Below are positions 25,410 to 36,048 of a DNA stretch of 64,000 nucleotides, one piece after another. Source of the DNA: Chromatiales bacterium. Lineage in GTDB: Bacteria; Pseudomonadota; Gammaproteobacteria; Steroidobacterales; GCA-2729495. Position 1 is the stretch's first letter. Every line of letters begins with the position of its first letter. The notes under the pieces were generated by a model that had not been told where the DNA came from, did no database searches, and was given only the letters and a program-made list of their open reading frames with translations. The translations under genes were made by a program, and so were the position numbers. Location: positions 806,001 through 870,000 of the forward strand of contig JACKNI010000001.1 in the NCBI GenBank assembly GCA_024234935.1, written 5' to 3'.

Positions 25410-28346
25410 TCAGAACGAATTGACCGCCGCCACCGCGACAGCCAGGTTGTAGATGATTGTGGTGACCGCGCTCCACATCGGCAGCGGTGGCAGGCGCTCG
25501 GTGTCGACCGGTACGACGATCGTGTCGCCGGGGCGAATATCCTTGCCGGGATCGCCGAACCAGCGGCTCTTCGAGCTGGCGACAACCTGGCCGTTGGCCT
25601 TGACGACGTAGATCCTGCCGGCGTCGGCCTTTTGCGTGGTGCCGCCGCTCATGCCCACATAGTCGGAACGTGAGAGACCTGGCTGATAGAGATGCGAGGT
25701 TGCAGTCTGGACCTCGCCGAGAACGGTAACTTCCTGGCTGCGCCTCGGCACGACGAGCCGGTCGCCGTCCTTCAGCAGGATGTCCGCAGCCGATCCGGGT
25801 TTCGCTGCGAGCACCTGGGGCAGATCGATGGCGAGACGGCCGACCGGTTTGGTATTCCGCAACTCTGCCAGCAGGGACTGCCCTACCGACAGCGACTGCG
25901 CGCCGCCACTTTGCTGATCCACCTGGCTTCTTTGCACGGCCATGGCCGCCATGTCGCGTTCAAGCCGGCTGGTAAGCGCTGCTATCTGCTGCGCTTCGCG
26001 CTCCTTGAGGTTCTCGCGGGTAAATACCACGCCTTCGGCAAACGCGAGGTCAGTCAATCCACCGGCCCGACTGATCACGGAGGTCAGCGTTTCGCCACGC
26101 CGGATCGGGTAGCGACCGGGGAAGCGCACCTCTCCCTGCAGGGTGACCGCCTCCTGGTCAGACCACTGAGGCACGGATCGAATTGTAAGTACATCAAATG
26201 GTTGCAGCACTATATTTGACGCTGAATCACCTGCCTGGGCTGCTGCCAGGTTGATCGGCAACAGCTCCGTACGGCGGGATTCGCCGTTGATCACCTCGTA
26301 GCGCACCAGCTCCGCGTCGGCCGCAAAAGCTGCCTCATTCATGCCACCACCGGCGCGCACCAGATCGGCGACGCGCATCCCCGCTTCCAGCGGATAGTCG
26401 CCGGGCATACGCACATTGCCGCCGATATTGACGATCTGGCTGGGGTGCTCGCGACTGCTCTGCCGGTTGAGATCGGCGATCACCGGATCAAGCAAGGCCG
26501 AGCGCGTTGCCTCCAGATCAAAAACGATGACCTGGTCGCGCGGCGCGAGCACGACGTTGGCTTCTGATTGCGGCGCCGCCCAGGCCTTGGCGATATCGGC
26601 CGACAACACCGTCACGCGACGATCTGGCGGCAGCTCGCGCCGGATCAGCACATAGTGAAGATCGGCATTTGGCTTCAGCTCATCGACGCCGGGCAACAGA
26701 TCAGCGAGACGCATCCCCGGACGGAACTGCGCCGGGCCGGCGCGGTAGACATGACCGCTCACCCTGACGGCATCGGCAACGGTCTCACGCACCGCAGCCA
26801 CGCGCAGGGTGTCACCGGACTTGAGCTTCATGGCGCGCCCTTGCGGGCCGCCCAGATCCACATCAAGGAGCACATGGCCCTGGCTTGCATCGACCCGGTC
26901 GAGCTTGGCCAACCGGGGTGCCGCCTCTGCCGTGAGGCCACCGCTCAGTTCGATCAGATCCTGGACCGTTGCCGCACCCTTGTACTCATAGATCGCAGGC
27001 CGGCGAATTTCGCCAGTGATCCCGGCGGTATTGCCTACCGGCGGGATGAAGATCACATCACCGGAAAGGAGGCGCGCATCCTTGCTCGCATCGCCCTTCA
27101 GCAGCAGGTCGTAGAGATCGAGGGTCGCGACCAGCCGGCCACCGCGCTTTAGTTGCACGTTGCGCAGCGAGCCGATCGGCTTCACGCCACCACTCACCAA
27201 AAGCGCATTGGTCATGGTCGAGAGGCCGCTCACGGTATAGGAACCGGGCCGCTCCGCCTCGCCTGTAATCAGCACCCGAAGCGAGCGCAGTTCGCCCAGC
27301 CCGACGACGGCGCGCGTGCCGATCATCTGGTCGGCAACGGTCTTCTCGATCAGCGACTGGAGTTCATTGAAAGGCATGCCGGCAACGCTGATCGGCCCGA
27401 GCTCCGGAAAGCGGATCTCGCCATTGCGACCAACGACCAGCGTGTAGTTGGCCTTGACGTTGCCGATCAGCTGCACCTTCACGGCATCGCCCGGACCAAC
27501 GGTGTATTCAGGCGGCACCGGGATATCGGTGGCCGGCGCGTAGGTTGTTGGTACGTTCGAGAACAGGTCGTAACCGAAGGGCTTGAGCGCGTCCACACCG
27601 ATGCGCTCGAGACTGAGCAGCGATACGGTCGTGGTGAGATATTGCAGGGCGGGCTCGCGGCGCAGACGCTCGCTGGCCTGGTCGGCCGTCAACCCGGCCA
27701 GCGCTATCGGTTGGCTCAGGCCAGGGATCTGCAGACGGCCCAGCTTGTCCAGACGATAGGGATTCGCGGCCAGCGCCCGCTGGCGCAGCTGTTCGAGCGC
27801 CTGTAAATCCTGCGGTTGCAGATCCGGCAGGGCATAGGTCTGGTTTGCGGGGAGGGTTCCCGAAAAACTCTTGTCCGGGTAGCCATTCTTTTGAGATGAC
27901 TTGTCGGGATATGGCTTTTCTGTAGCGGAGCTGGCGCCATCCGCACTGAGGGTACCCAGCTGCAGGTCGAGAAGAATCGTATCGCCGCCGCGGATCCGCG
28001 GTGAACCGGTCTGGAACATCGCGGTATCGGACCAGGCCGAATCAGACCATCGGTCATTTGCACCCTGGTCGATTTTCGGTCTGCTGGTTACGGGTTGATC
28101 GAGAGGCCGGTCAGTCTGACCACCATCACCCTGAATGCCACTCAGGCCGTACTGTTCGGCCAGGGCGCGCTGCTGTTCGGGAGACAGTGAGCGCAGCATG
28201 CGCAGCTGCTCTGGTGTGGGCGTCTGGCTCCAGGCGGGTCCAGCCAGCGTTGCGCCGAGCAGAATCGCGCACGATGACGCCATCCAGAAAGCCAAGGTCC
28301 AACCTGCAGTCTCGCGTATCAAACGCCGCAGCATCACGCTGTTCAT
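25410..28346 (-). CDS. Very large SLBB-domain polysaccharide export protein (outer membrane)
   Basis: 978 residues, two to three times the size of E. coli Wza. A signal peptide ends near AGPAWSQ. A Q/P-rich N-terminal stretch is followed by a Poly_export domain beginning YTVGPGDAVKVQLIG (around residue 285) and then a series of SLBB/Poly_export-like units recognised by repeats of 'V.ITGEAERPGSY', 'ITGEIRRPAIYEY', 'VSGHVYRAGPAQF', 'NIGGNVRMPGDYPL', 'LQGEVRFPGRYPI' and 'VLGEVQTATSHLY'. It should form the periplasm-spanning and outer-membrane exit for the Wzx/Wzy polymer. It is the first gene of the minus-strand operon; the Wzz-like gene begins 17 bases after its stop. Confidence 0.85.
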   Translation of the reverse strand: MNSVMLRRLIRETAGWTLAFWMASSCAILLGATLAGPAWSQTPTPEQLRMLRSLSPEQQRALAEQYGLSGIQGDGGQTDRPLDQPVTSRPKIDQGANDRWSDSAWSDTAMFQTGSPRIRGGDTILLDLQLGTLSADGASSATEKPYPDKSSQKNGYPDKSFSGTLPANQTYALPDLQPQDLQALEQLRQRALAANPYRLDKLGRLQIPGLSQPIALAGLTADQASERLRREPALQYLTTTVSLLSLERIGVDALKPFGYDLFSNVPTTYAPATDIPVPPEYTVGPGDAVKVQLIGNVKANYTLVVGRNGEIRFPELGPISVAGMPFNELQSLIEKTVADQMIGTRAVVGLGELRSLRVLITGEAERPGSYTVSGLSTMTNALLVSGGVKPIGSLRNVQLKRGGRLVATLDLYDLLLKGDASKDARLLSGDVIFIPPVGNTAGITGEIRRPAIYEYKGAATVQDLIELSGGLTAEAAPRLAKLDRVDASQGHVLLDVDLGGPQGRAMKLKSGDTLRVAAVRETVADAVRVSGHVYRAGPAQFRPGMRLADLLPGVDELKPNADLHYVLIRRELPPDRRVTVLSADIAKAWAAPQSEANVVLAPRDQVIVFDLEATRSALLDPVIADLNRQSSREHPSQIVNIGGNVRMPGDYPLEAGMRVADLVRAGGGMNEAAFAADAELVRYEVINGESRRTELLPINLAAAQAGDSASNIVLQPFDVLTIRSVPQWSDQEAVTLQGEVRFPGRYPIRRGETLTSVISRAGGLTDLAFAEGVVFTRENLKEREAQQIAALTSRLERDMAAMAVQRSQVDQQSGGAQSLSVGQSLLAELRNTKPVGRLAIDLPQVLAAKPGSAADILLKDGDRLVVPRRSQEVTVLGEVQTATSHLYQPGLSRSDYVGMSGGTTQKADAGRIYVVKANGQVVASSKSRWFGDPGKDIRPGDTIVVPVDTERLPPLPMWSAVTTIIYNLAVAVAAVNSF

Positions 28347-28390
28347 CCCCCGGTGAGCCCGCGGGAAGCTTACAGAATATGGACGGCGCT

Positions 28391-28415
28391 GGGTAGGAGC
28401 GGTGTGTCGGCGACC

Positions 28416-28418
<3 letters not shown>
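28391..28418. repeat. REP-like GTAGGAGCGG copy upstream of the SLBB gene
   Basis: The short gap between the pgi stop and the SLBB gene start holds GGGTAGGAGCGGTG and, 14 bases on, CCCTAC, which can pair with the first GTAGG. It matches the cores at 10324 and 34028 but the inverted arm is degenerate. It covers the pgi stop codon (28416-28418). Confidence 0.4.
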
Positions 28419-30076
<1,658 letters not shown>

Positions 30077-30080
<4 letters not shown>

Positions 30081-31090
30081 CGCTTGATCTGATGGTAGTC
30101 CAGATACCAGTCCACAAAGCGCGCCACACCGGTTTCGACCGGCGTGGCCGGACGGTAGCCGACATCGCGTGCCAGGTCTTCGACATCCGCCCAGGTATCC
30201 GGTACATCCCCGGGCTGCAGCGGCAGCAGATTCTTCTCCGCCTTGCGCCCGAGTCGTTCTTCGAGCACGGCGATGTAGTGCATGAGGTCCACGGGCTGGG
30301 CGTTGCCTATGTTGTACAGGCGATATGGCGCCGGACTGGTGGCGGGATCGGGCGCATCGGAATCCCAGTCCGCATTCGGCGTGGCGACGTGATCGAGCGC
30401 CGCCACCACACCGCCGACGATATCGTCGATGTAGGTGAAGTCGCGCCGATGCTTGCCGTAGTTGAAGACATCGATCGGCTTGCCTTCGAGGATGTTCCTG
30501 GTAAACAGGAACAGCGCCATGTCCGGCCGGCCCCACGGACCGTAGACGGTAAAGAAGCGCAGGCCGGTAACCGGCATGCCATAGAGACTGGCGTAGGTAT
30601 GCGCCATCAGTTCGTTGGCCTTCTTGGTGGCGGCATACAGGGACAGCGGGTGATCGACGTTCTGGTGCACCGAGAACGGCATGTTGGTGTTTGCGCCATA
30701 CACGGAACTCGTCGAGGCATAGACCAGGTGCTCGACCGCGTTATGCCGGCAGCCTTCCAGCACATTGAGCGTGCCGACCACGTTGCTGTCGACATAGGCA
30801 TGCGGATTCTCGATGGAATAACGCACACCGGCCTGCGCACCGAGATGGACGACGCGATCGAATCGCGAAGCGGAGAACAGTCTGGCCATACCCTCGCGGT
30901 CGGCGAGGTCCAGAAACTCAAAGCGGAAGTTCGACTCTTTCTGCAGTATTGCCAGCCGGGCCTTCTTCAGGTTTACGTCGTAGTAGTCGTTGAGATTGTC
31001 GAGACCAACCACTTCGTCGCCACGTGCCAGCAAATGCCGCGCCGTCGTCGAACCGATGAATCCCGCTGCGCCTGTGACCAGAACCTTCAT
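30077..31090 (-). CDS. NAD-dependent epimerase, probable UDP-glucuronate 4-epimerase
   Basis: 337 residues of the extended SDR family. VTGAAGFIGSTTARHLL binds NAD; YASTSSVYGANTNMPFS and YAATKKANELMAHTYA give the Ser and the Tyr-x3-Lys. RFFTVYGPWGRPDMALF and DFTYIDDIV, together with the length, match the CapI/LspL group, which converts UDP-glucuronate to UDP-galacturonate. It would use the product of the ugd gene at 10.3 kb. The gene is followed by pgi (4-base overlap) and preceded by the TviB-like dehydrogenase at 28 bases, giving a three-gene nucleotide-sugar unit. Confidence 0.88.
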
Positions 31091-31118
31091 TAATTGCTAC
31101 TTCCGTTCGCTGTCGCTG

Positions 31119-32408
31119 TCAGAGACGCCCGTCGACCTGGTTGGCCGGCAGCAGGCTCTTGATGTCATAGAGGACGTGCCCTGCCCGGCCCCAGGCGTGA
31201 ATATCAGCCGGAGACATGTCCCGGAACTGGTCGTGGGCCACCGCGATGACGATACCGTCGTACTGCCCCTGTGCCGGTTCCTGCCTGAGGATGTCGAGGC
31301 CGTATTCGTGCTTGACCACGGCAGCATCGGCCCAGGGATCATGGATGTCCACCGTGGCTCCATAGGCCTTGAGTTCATGCACCACGTCCACGACGCGGGT
31401 ATTGCGCACGTCGGGACAGTTTTCCTTGAAGGTGATGCCGAGTACGAGAATGCGGGACTTCGGCAGACTCGCGCCACTCTTTACCATCAACCGGATCACC
31501 TGCGACGCGACGTAGAGACCCATGTTGTCGTTGATGCGCCGGCCGGCGAGGATCATCTCCGGGTGATAGCCCATCTCCTGCGACTTGTGGGTGAGGTAGT
31601 ACGGATCGACGCCGATGCAGTGGCCGCCGACCAGGCCCGGGCGAAACGGCAGGAAATTCCATTTGGTACCGGCCGCCTGCAGTACTTCGAGCGTGTCGAG
31701 ACCCATGCGGTTGAAGATCAGCGCCAGCTCATTGATCAGGGCGATGTTCACATCGCGCTGCGTGTTTTCGATCACCTTGGCAGCTTCGGCCACACGGATG
31801 CTCGAGGCCGGATAGGTGCCGGCCGTGATGATCGTGGCGTAGAGTTCGTTGACGAAGGCTGCCGCAGCCGGCGTCGAACCGGCAGTGATCTTGCGGATGG
31901 TGGGCAGGCGGTGTTCCTTGTCGCCCGGGTTTATGCGCTCCGGGCTGTAGCCGACAAAGAAGTCCTTGTTGAGTTTGAGGCCCGAAAGCTGCTCGAGAAT
32001 CGGCGCGCAGTCTTCCTCGGTGCAGCCGGGATAGACGGTCGACTCGTAGACCACGATGGCGCCCTTGCCAAGTACCTGGCCAACCGTGCGGCTGGCCGCA
32101 CGCAGCGCACTGATATCGGGGCGCTTCGCGGCATCGATCGGCGTCGGCACCGTGACGATGTACACATCGCAGCCACGCAGGGCCTCGAGATCGGTACTGA
32201 AGCGCAGATGTTTCGCTTCGGCGAGCTCGGTGGCGTCGGTCTCGAGCGTGCGATCGTTACCCGCCTTCAGTTCGGCGATGCGCGCGGCGTCGATGTCAAA
32301 ACCGAGGGTATCGAGATGCTTGCCGAACTCGACCGCGAGCGGCAAACCGACGTAACCGAGACCAACAATGGCCACCCTGGCGTCGGCCGTCCTTTTGAAG
32401 CTCGTCAT
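31119..32408 (-). CDS. tviB: Nucleotide-sugar dehydrogenase of the TviB/WbpO type (UDP-HexNAc 6-dehydrogenase)
   Basis: 429 residues. VAIVGLGYVGLPLAVEFG binds NAD, YESTVYPGCTEEDC follows, GYSPERINPGDKEH is the substrate loop, and GLVGGHCIGVDPYYLTHKS carries the catalytic cysteine. This set, in particular the last motif, places it with the UDP-GlcNAc/GalNAc dehydrogenases (TviB, WbpO, WbpA) and not with the UDP-glucose enzymes. The product would be an N-acetylhexosaminuronic acid nucleotide. It is the first gene of the nucleotide-sugar run (with the epimerase and pgi). The symbol is given by family resemblance. Confidence 0.85.
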   Translation of the reverse strand: MTSFKRTADARVAIVGLGYVGLPLAVEFGKHLDTLGFDIDAARIAELKAGNDRTLETDATELAEAKHLRFSTDLEALRGCDVYIVTVPTPIDAAKRPDISALRAASRTVGQVLGKGAIVVYESTVYPGCTEEDCAPILEQLSGLKLNKDFFVGYSPERINPGDKEHRLPTIRKITAGSTPAAAAFVNELYATIITAGTYPASSIRVAEAAKVIENTQRDVNIALINELALIFNRMGLDTLEVLQAAGTKWNFLPFRPGLVGGHCIGVDPYYLTHKSQEMGYHPEMILAGRRINDNMGLYVASQVIRLMVKSGASLPKSRILVLGITFKENCPDVRNTRVVDVVHELKAYGATVDIHDPWADAAVVKHEYGLDILRQEPAQGQYDGIVIAVAHDQFRDMSPADIHAWGRAGHVLYDIKSLLPANQVDGRL

Positions 32409-32493
32409 ATGCGTTCTTTATCCTTTTTCCCGGGGACACAGGCCTGCCCATTGTCCGGCAAGAGCCCGGCCTGGCCACACGGGACCGGTCACA

Positions 32494-33996
32494 CTACAGC
32501 AGAAAAACCACGGCGATCAGGCCCGTCAAGGTCATGGTAACGGCATAGGGCAGGGCCATCCAGACCATCCGGCCATAGGAAAGACGGATCACTGGCGCCA
32601 GGGCCGAGGTCAACAGGAACAGGAACGCTGCCTGGCCATTGGGCGTAGCCACACTGGGAATATTCGTCCCGGTATTGATCGCCACGGCCAGCAGGTCGAA
32701 CTGTGCGCGGCTGATGCTGCCGGCGGCGAGCGCATCCTGCGCCTGGCTGATATACACCGTACCGACGAAGACGTTGTCACTGACGGCTGACAACAGGCCC
32801 GCTGCCAGGTAGTACGTGACGACCTGCGTCCGGCCGGCCAGGCTGAGCACCCAGTGCGTAAAGGGATGGAAGAGTTGCTGGTCCTGGATCGTCGACACGA
32901 TTGCGAAGAACACCACGAGCAGTGCGGTAAACGGCAGCGCAGCTTCGAAGGCGTGCCCCAGCCTCACTTCCTCCGTGACACCGTTCAGCGCAGTCGCCAG
33001 CACGATGATGAGCAGTCCGATCAGGCCGACTTCGGCGAGATGGAAAGCCAGCGCAAGGATCAGTATCAGCACCACGACGGCCTGCACCACCAGCACGCAC
33101 TTTTGCCGCAGCGTTCGCGACGCTGCTTCGTGCCGGGCATGCTCGCTAAGCACGGCGCGCACTGCAGGACTCAGCTCGGCGCCAAATCCAAACCAGCGTG
33201 TGGTCTCAAGCCCGACACACACCAGCAGCCCGGCCGCCAGCACAGGCAGGGAAACCGGCGCGACGTTGAAAAAAAACTGACTGAAGGTCCAGCCTGCTTC
33301 TTTGCCAATCAGCAGATTCTGCGGCTCGCCAACCAGTGTCGTGACGCCGCCGAGAGCAGTCCCGACTGCGGCATGCATGACCAGGCTGCGCAGGAAACCG
33401 CGAAACTGGTCGAGATCCTGCCGATGGAGCTCCGGCACGGAGCCGTCATCGATCCAGCCATCGGACTGCGCATCGGATTGACCGGAAGCCACCCGCTGAT
33501 AGATCCGGTAGAAACCTTCCGCGACGGCCATGACCATGGCAGTGACGGTGAGCGCGTCGAGAAATGCCGAGAGAAATGCGCCGGCAGCGCAGAACATCAG
33601 CCCCAGCAAGGGCTTTGATTGCACACCGAGCAGAATCCGGCTGAAGACATACAGCAATATCTCGCGCAGGAAGTGAATGCCTGCCACCACGAAGATCAGC
33701 AACAGGATGACCGGGAAATTGTGCAGGGTTTCCTGGTACACGCCGTCCGGTGTGGTCATGCCGATCAGCACCGCCTCGATCGCAAGCAGCCCGCCCGGCT
33801 GCAGCGGATAGCACCGCAGCGCCATGGCCAGCACGAAGATGAACTCGGCAATCAACAGCCAGCCGGCGGCAAACATGCCCAGGCTGAAGGCCACCAGCGG
33901 ATTGATCAGCAGGAAGGCGACGACAGTAAATTTGTACCAGTCGGGCGAGCCGCCGAGAAAATTCGCAACCAGTGCCTGACGAACCGTGAGCTGCAT
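32494..33996 (-). CDS. nhaB: Na+/H+ antiporter NhaB
   Basis: 500 residues, close to the usual 500-515 of NhaB, with ten to twelve membrane helices. It starts LTVRQALVANFLGGSPDWYK, a highly conserved NhaB opening, and has GAFLSAFLDALTVTAMVM, GEPQNLLIGKEAGW and NTGTNIPSVATPNGQAAFLFL, all characteristic. It exchanges Na+ for protons across the inner membrane. The frame continues upstream to 34044, but the ATG at 33996 fits the conserved N-terminus. In Pseudomonas, nhaB is also found near dnaQ, so this belongs to the backbone and not to the polysaccharide locus. Confidence 0.94.
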   Translation of the reverse strand: MQLTVRQALVANFLGGSPDWYKFTVVAFLLINPLVAFSLGMFAAGWLLIAEFIFVLAMALRCYPLQPGGLLAIEAVLIGMTTPDGVYQETLHNFPVILLLIFVVAGIHFLREILLYVFSRILLGVQSKPLLGLMFCAAGAFLSAFLDALTVTAMVMAVAEGFYRIYQRVASGQSDAQSDGWIDDGSVPELHRQDLDQFRGFLRSLVMHAAVGTALGGVTTLVGEPQNLLIGKEAGWTFSQFFFNVAPVSLPVLAAGLLVCVGLETTRWFGFGAELSPAVRAVLSEHARHEAASRTLRQKCVLVVQAVVVLILILALAFHLAEVGLIGLLIIVLATALNGVTEEVRLGHAFEAALPFTALLVVFFAIVSTIQDQQLFHPFTHWVLSLAGRTQVVTYYLAAGLLSAVSDNVFVGTVYISQAQDALAAGSISRAQFDLLAVAINTGTNIPSVATPNGQAAFLFLLTSALAPVIRLSYGRMVWMALPYAVTMTLTGLIAVVFLL

Positions 33997-34027
33997 CGTG
34001 AATTGTCCCGAAGGTGAAGGGTTTCGG

Positions 34028-34055
34028 TGCAGGAGCGGCTTCATCCGCTCCTGCA
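34028..34055. repeat. REP-like perfect inverted repeat between dnaQ and nhaB
   Basis: Two perfect 11-base arms (TGCAGGAGCGG and CCGCTCCTGCA) flank a 6-base loop. The element continues into CAGCCGCGATC, as do the widespread 'GTAGGAGCGGCT...AGCCGCGA' elements of Pseudomonas and Xanthomonas relatives. It lies after the dnaQ stop and before nhaB, both on the minus strand. No T-run follows, so any terminator role is unproven. Confidence 0.7.
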
Positions 34056-34062
34056 GCCGCGA

Positions 34063-34773
34063 TCAAGGGTTTGTGCGCCAGAGCGTCTTTCCATGGCTGA
34101 TCTTGTCGATCAGCTGCAGATGCTGCTCGTGCTCGGCCAGCTCTTCCGGCGTGGCCCGGATCACACGCAGATTGAGGCCGCTACGGTCAATCGGACGGGG
34201 CGGTGAAGGCCGCCCGCCGGCTTCCGGGCTGTTGCGGTCCAGAGAAAGGGTTGCCTGTCCGCCGGTCATGGCCAGATAGACGTCGGCAAGCAGATGCGCA
34301 TCCAGCAACGCACCGTGATACTCGCGGCCGGAGTTGTCGATGCTGTAACGCTTGCAGAGTGCGTCGAGGCTGTTGCGCTGGCCGGGATGCAGGCGGCGTG
34401 CAAGCGCCAGCGTATCGACAACCGGGCAGACCTCGGTCACGGTCGCCGGCGACCGTCCGGTCCGGCGCAGCTCGGCATTCAGAAAGCCCACATCGAAGTC
34501 CGCGTTGTGGATCACCAGCTCGGCACCGGCGATGAAACCGAGAAAATCATCGGCGATTTCACTGAAGCGCGGCTTGTCCTGGAGCATTTCAATGGAAATG
34601 CCGTGCACTTCCTGCGCACCGGGATCTATGTCGCGATCCGGTTGCAGATAGTGGTGCAACGTGCGCGCCGTCCGCCGACGATTGACGAGTTCCACACAGC
34701 CAATCTCGATCACGCGATGACCGAGCTTCAGCTCAAGCCCGGTGGTCTCGGTATCCAGTACGACCTGTCGCAT
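34063..34773 (-). CDS. dnaQ: DNA polymerase III epsilon subunit (3'-5' proofreading exonuclease)
   Basis: 236 residues. Exo I is VVLDTETTGLE (Asp7, Glu9), Exo II is VIHNADFDVGFL and Exo III is YHGALLDAHLLADVY with the catalytic His and Asp. QATLSL after the nuclease domain fits the beta-clamp binding motif, and the remaining tail should bind the alpha subunit. The ATG at 34773 is the one directly before the conserved first strand; the frame is open far upstream through rnhA but that is antisense-like. Fourteen bases separate it from the rnhA stop, in the common rnhA-dnaQ pairing, although here both are on the same strand. Confidence 0.95.
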   Translation of the reverse strand: MRQVVLDTETTGLELKLGHRVIEIGCVELVNRRRTARTLHHYLQPDRDIDPGAQEVHGISIEMLQDKPRFSEIADDFLGFIAGAELVIHNADFDVGFLNAELRRTGRSPATVTEVCPVVDTLALARRLHPGQRNSLDALCKRYSIDNSGREYHGALLDAHLLADVYLAMTGGQATLSLDRNSPEAGGRPSPPRPIDRSGLNLRVIRATPEELAEHEQHLQLIDKISHGKTLWRTNP

Positions 34774-34787
34774 CCGCTGATCTCCGC

Positions 34788-35249
34788 TCAGTCCGCACTC
34801 GCCGCCGTACGGCCGCCGAGTGTCGCCTCCAGTCCCTGGTTTGCCAGTGCATCCGCCCGCTCGTTTTCCGGATGACCGGCATGGCCTCTGACCCAATGCC
34901 ACTCGACACGGTGCTTGGCAGTGATCGCATCGAGCCTCCGCCAAAGGTCCTCGTTCTTTACCGGCTTGCGGGCTGCCGTACGCCAGCCGGCACGCTTCCA
35001 GCCCTCCAGCCATTCGCTGATCCCGCGCCGGACATACTCGGAATCGGTGTACAGCGCGACCTCACAAGGCCGGCTGAGTGCGGTCAGCGCCTCGATCGCC
35101 GCGGTCAGCTCCATGCGGTTATTGGTGGTATGGAGTTCTCCGCCGCAAAGTTCGCGCTCCTTGCCATTGGCACGCAGCAGTGCACCCCAGCCGCCCGGAC
35201 CCGGATTACCGCGGCAGGCACCGTCGGTATAGATCTCGACCTGGCTCAT
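34788..35249 (-). CDS. rnhA: Ribonuclease HI
   Basis: 153 residues. All four active-site acids are present: Asp in EIYTDGACRGNPGPGG, Glu in NNRMELTAAIEAL, Asp in YTDSEYVRRG, and the late Asp in NERADALANQ; the His of the flexible loop is in RGHAGHPENE. It removes RNA from RNA-DNA hybrids during replication. The ATG overlaps the stop of the methyltransferase (ATGA), so the order methyltransferase-rnhA-dnaQ is one operon. Confidence 0.96.
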   Translation of the reverse strand: MSQVEIYTDGACRGNPGPGGWGALLRANGKERELCGGELHTTNNRMELTAAIEALTALSRPCEVALYTDSEYVRRGISEWLEGWKRAGWRTAARKPVKNEDLWRRLDAITAKHRVEWHWVRGHAGHPENERADALANQGLEATLGGRTAASAD

Positions 35250-35959
35250 GCGGCTTCGCGCGTGGTGGGATTGACGAGGCCGCCCACCAGTTGCGCGCGG
35301 CGGCGACGAAGCGCGGGACGAACCGGCGTCATGGTGAACATCTCGCGTCGCGCGACGAGCAGATAGCAGCTGGCCAGCGGATGCCAGCCGCGGCGCCGGC
35401 TGTGTCGATCCCTGACGGGTTCGGCTGCCACATGGCTGCGATAGATCGGCGCCGTAAAGTGAAAAAAACATGACGGGTCCACGCGGAAATCGAGCAGGCG
35501 CAGCCAGTCGTGCAGACGGGATTCGGAAACCATGCGCCGCGAGCCAGCCGGAAATTTGCGGCGCGCAAGATAGTGGCGCATGCCCCACCAGCCCCAGGGG
35601 TTAAAACCCAGCACCACCAGATGTCCGTCAGGACGCAGAATACGGTCGACCTCGCGCAACACATCGTGCGGATCATCTGCGGTCTCGAGGGTATGGGGCA
35701 GGAAAACAGCATCGATCGAATCGGGGACAATGGCCAGATCCTCGGCGGCGCTGACCAGATCCACACCCGGAGCAGGCTGTGCGGCGACCACCGCGTAGCG
35801 TCGCGTCCGGGCAAACTGCCGGAACAGCTGTCCGTCGCCCCATGCACCGATCTGCAGACACTGGTCGCCGAAGATACTCTCGAAAGCACCGGCCACCTGG
35901 TACGACTCCTCCCTGAGCAGGGCGATGCCGGTACCTGAATGGAGCCAATCGGAGCGCAT
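35246..35959 (-). CDS. SAM-dependent methyltransferase (YafS-like)
   Basis: 237 residues. The first motif is degenerate (CLQIGAWGDGQLFRQFA), followed by SIDAVFLPHTLETADDPHDVLREVDRIL and LVVLGFNPWGWWGMR, a tryptophan-rich stretch typical of the YafS group that neighbours rnhA in gammaproteobacteria. The substrate is unknown. The gloB gene that often lies beside it is absent here. The gene is divergent from fabI with an 89-base gap; TAATAT stands ten bases before the ATG, so the leader may be very short. Confidence 0.82.
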   Translation of the reverse strand: MRSDWLHSGTGIALLREESYQVAGAFESIFGDQCLQIGAWGDGQLFRQFARTRRYAVVAAQPAPGVDLVSAAEDLAIVPDSIDAVFLPHTLETADDPHDVLREVDRILRPDGHLVVLGFNPWGWWGMRHYLARRKFPAGSRRMVSESRLHDWLRLLDFRVDPSCFFHFTAPIYRSHVAAEPVRDRHSRRRGWHPLASCYLLVARREMFTMTPVRPALRRRRAQLVGGLVNPTTREAA

Positions 35960-36048
35960 ATCCGTATATTAGCCCACAGTGATGCACCGGTTTAGCCCGT
36001 GGCACCTTACAATGGGCGCCTGGCCAGCAAGTAAAATTGAGGCAGACG

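Noticed and set aside
25394..25585. Upstream extension of the Wzz-like frame
   Set aside because: It is inside the SLBB gene and Arg/Ser-rich; the TTG at 25393 has a ribosome-binding site and directly precedes the membrane helix.
30990..32540. Plus-strand open frame of about 516 codons opposite the TviB-like gene
   Set aside because: Mirror frame of a clear dehydrogenase gene (catalytic Cys motif on the other strand); no recognisable domain in the translation.
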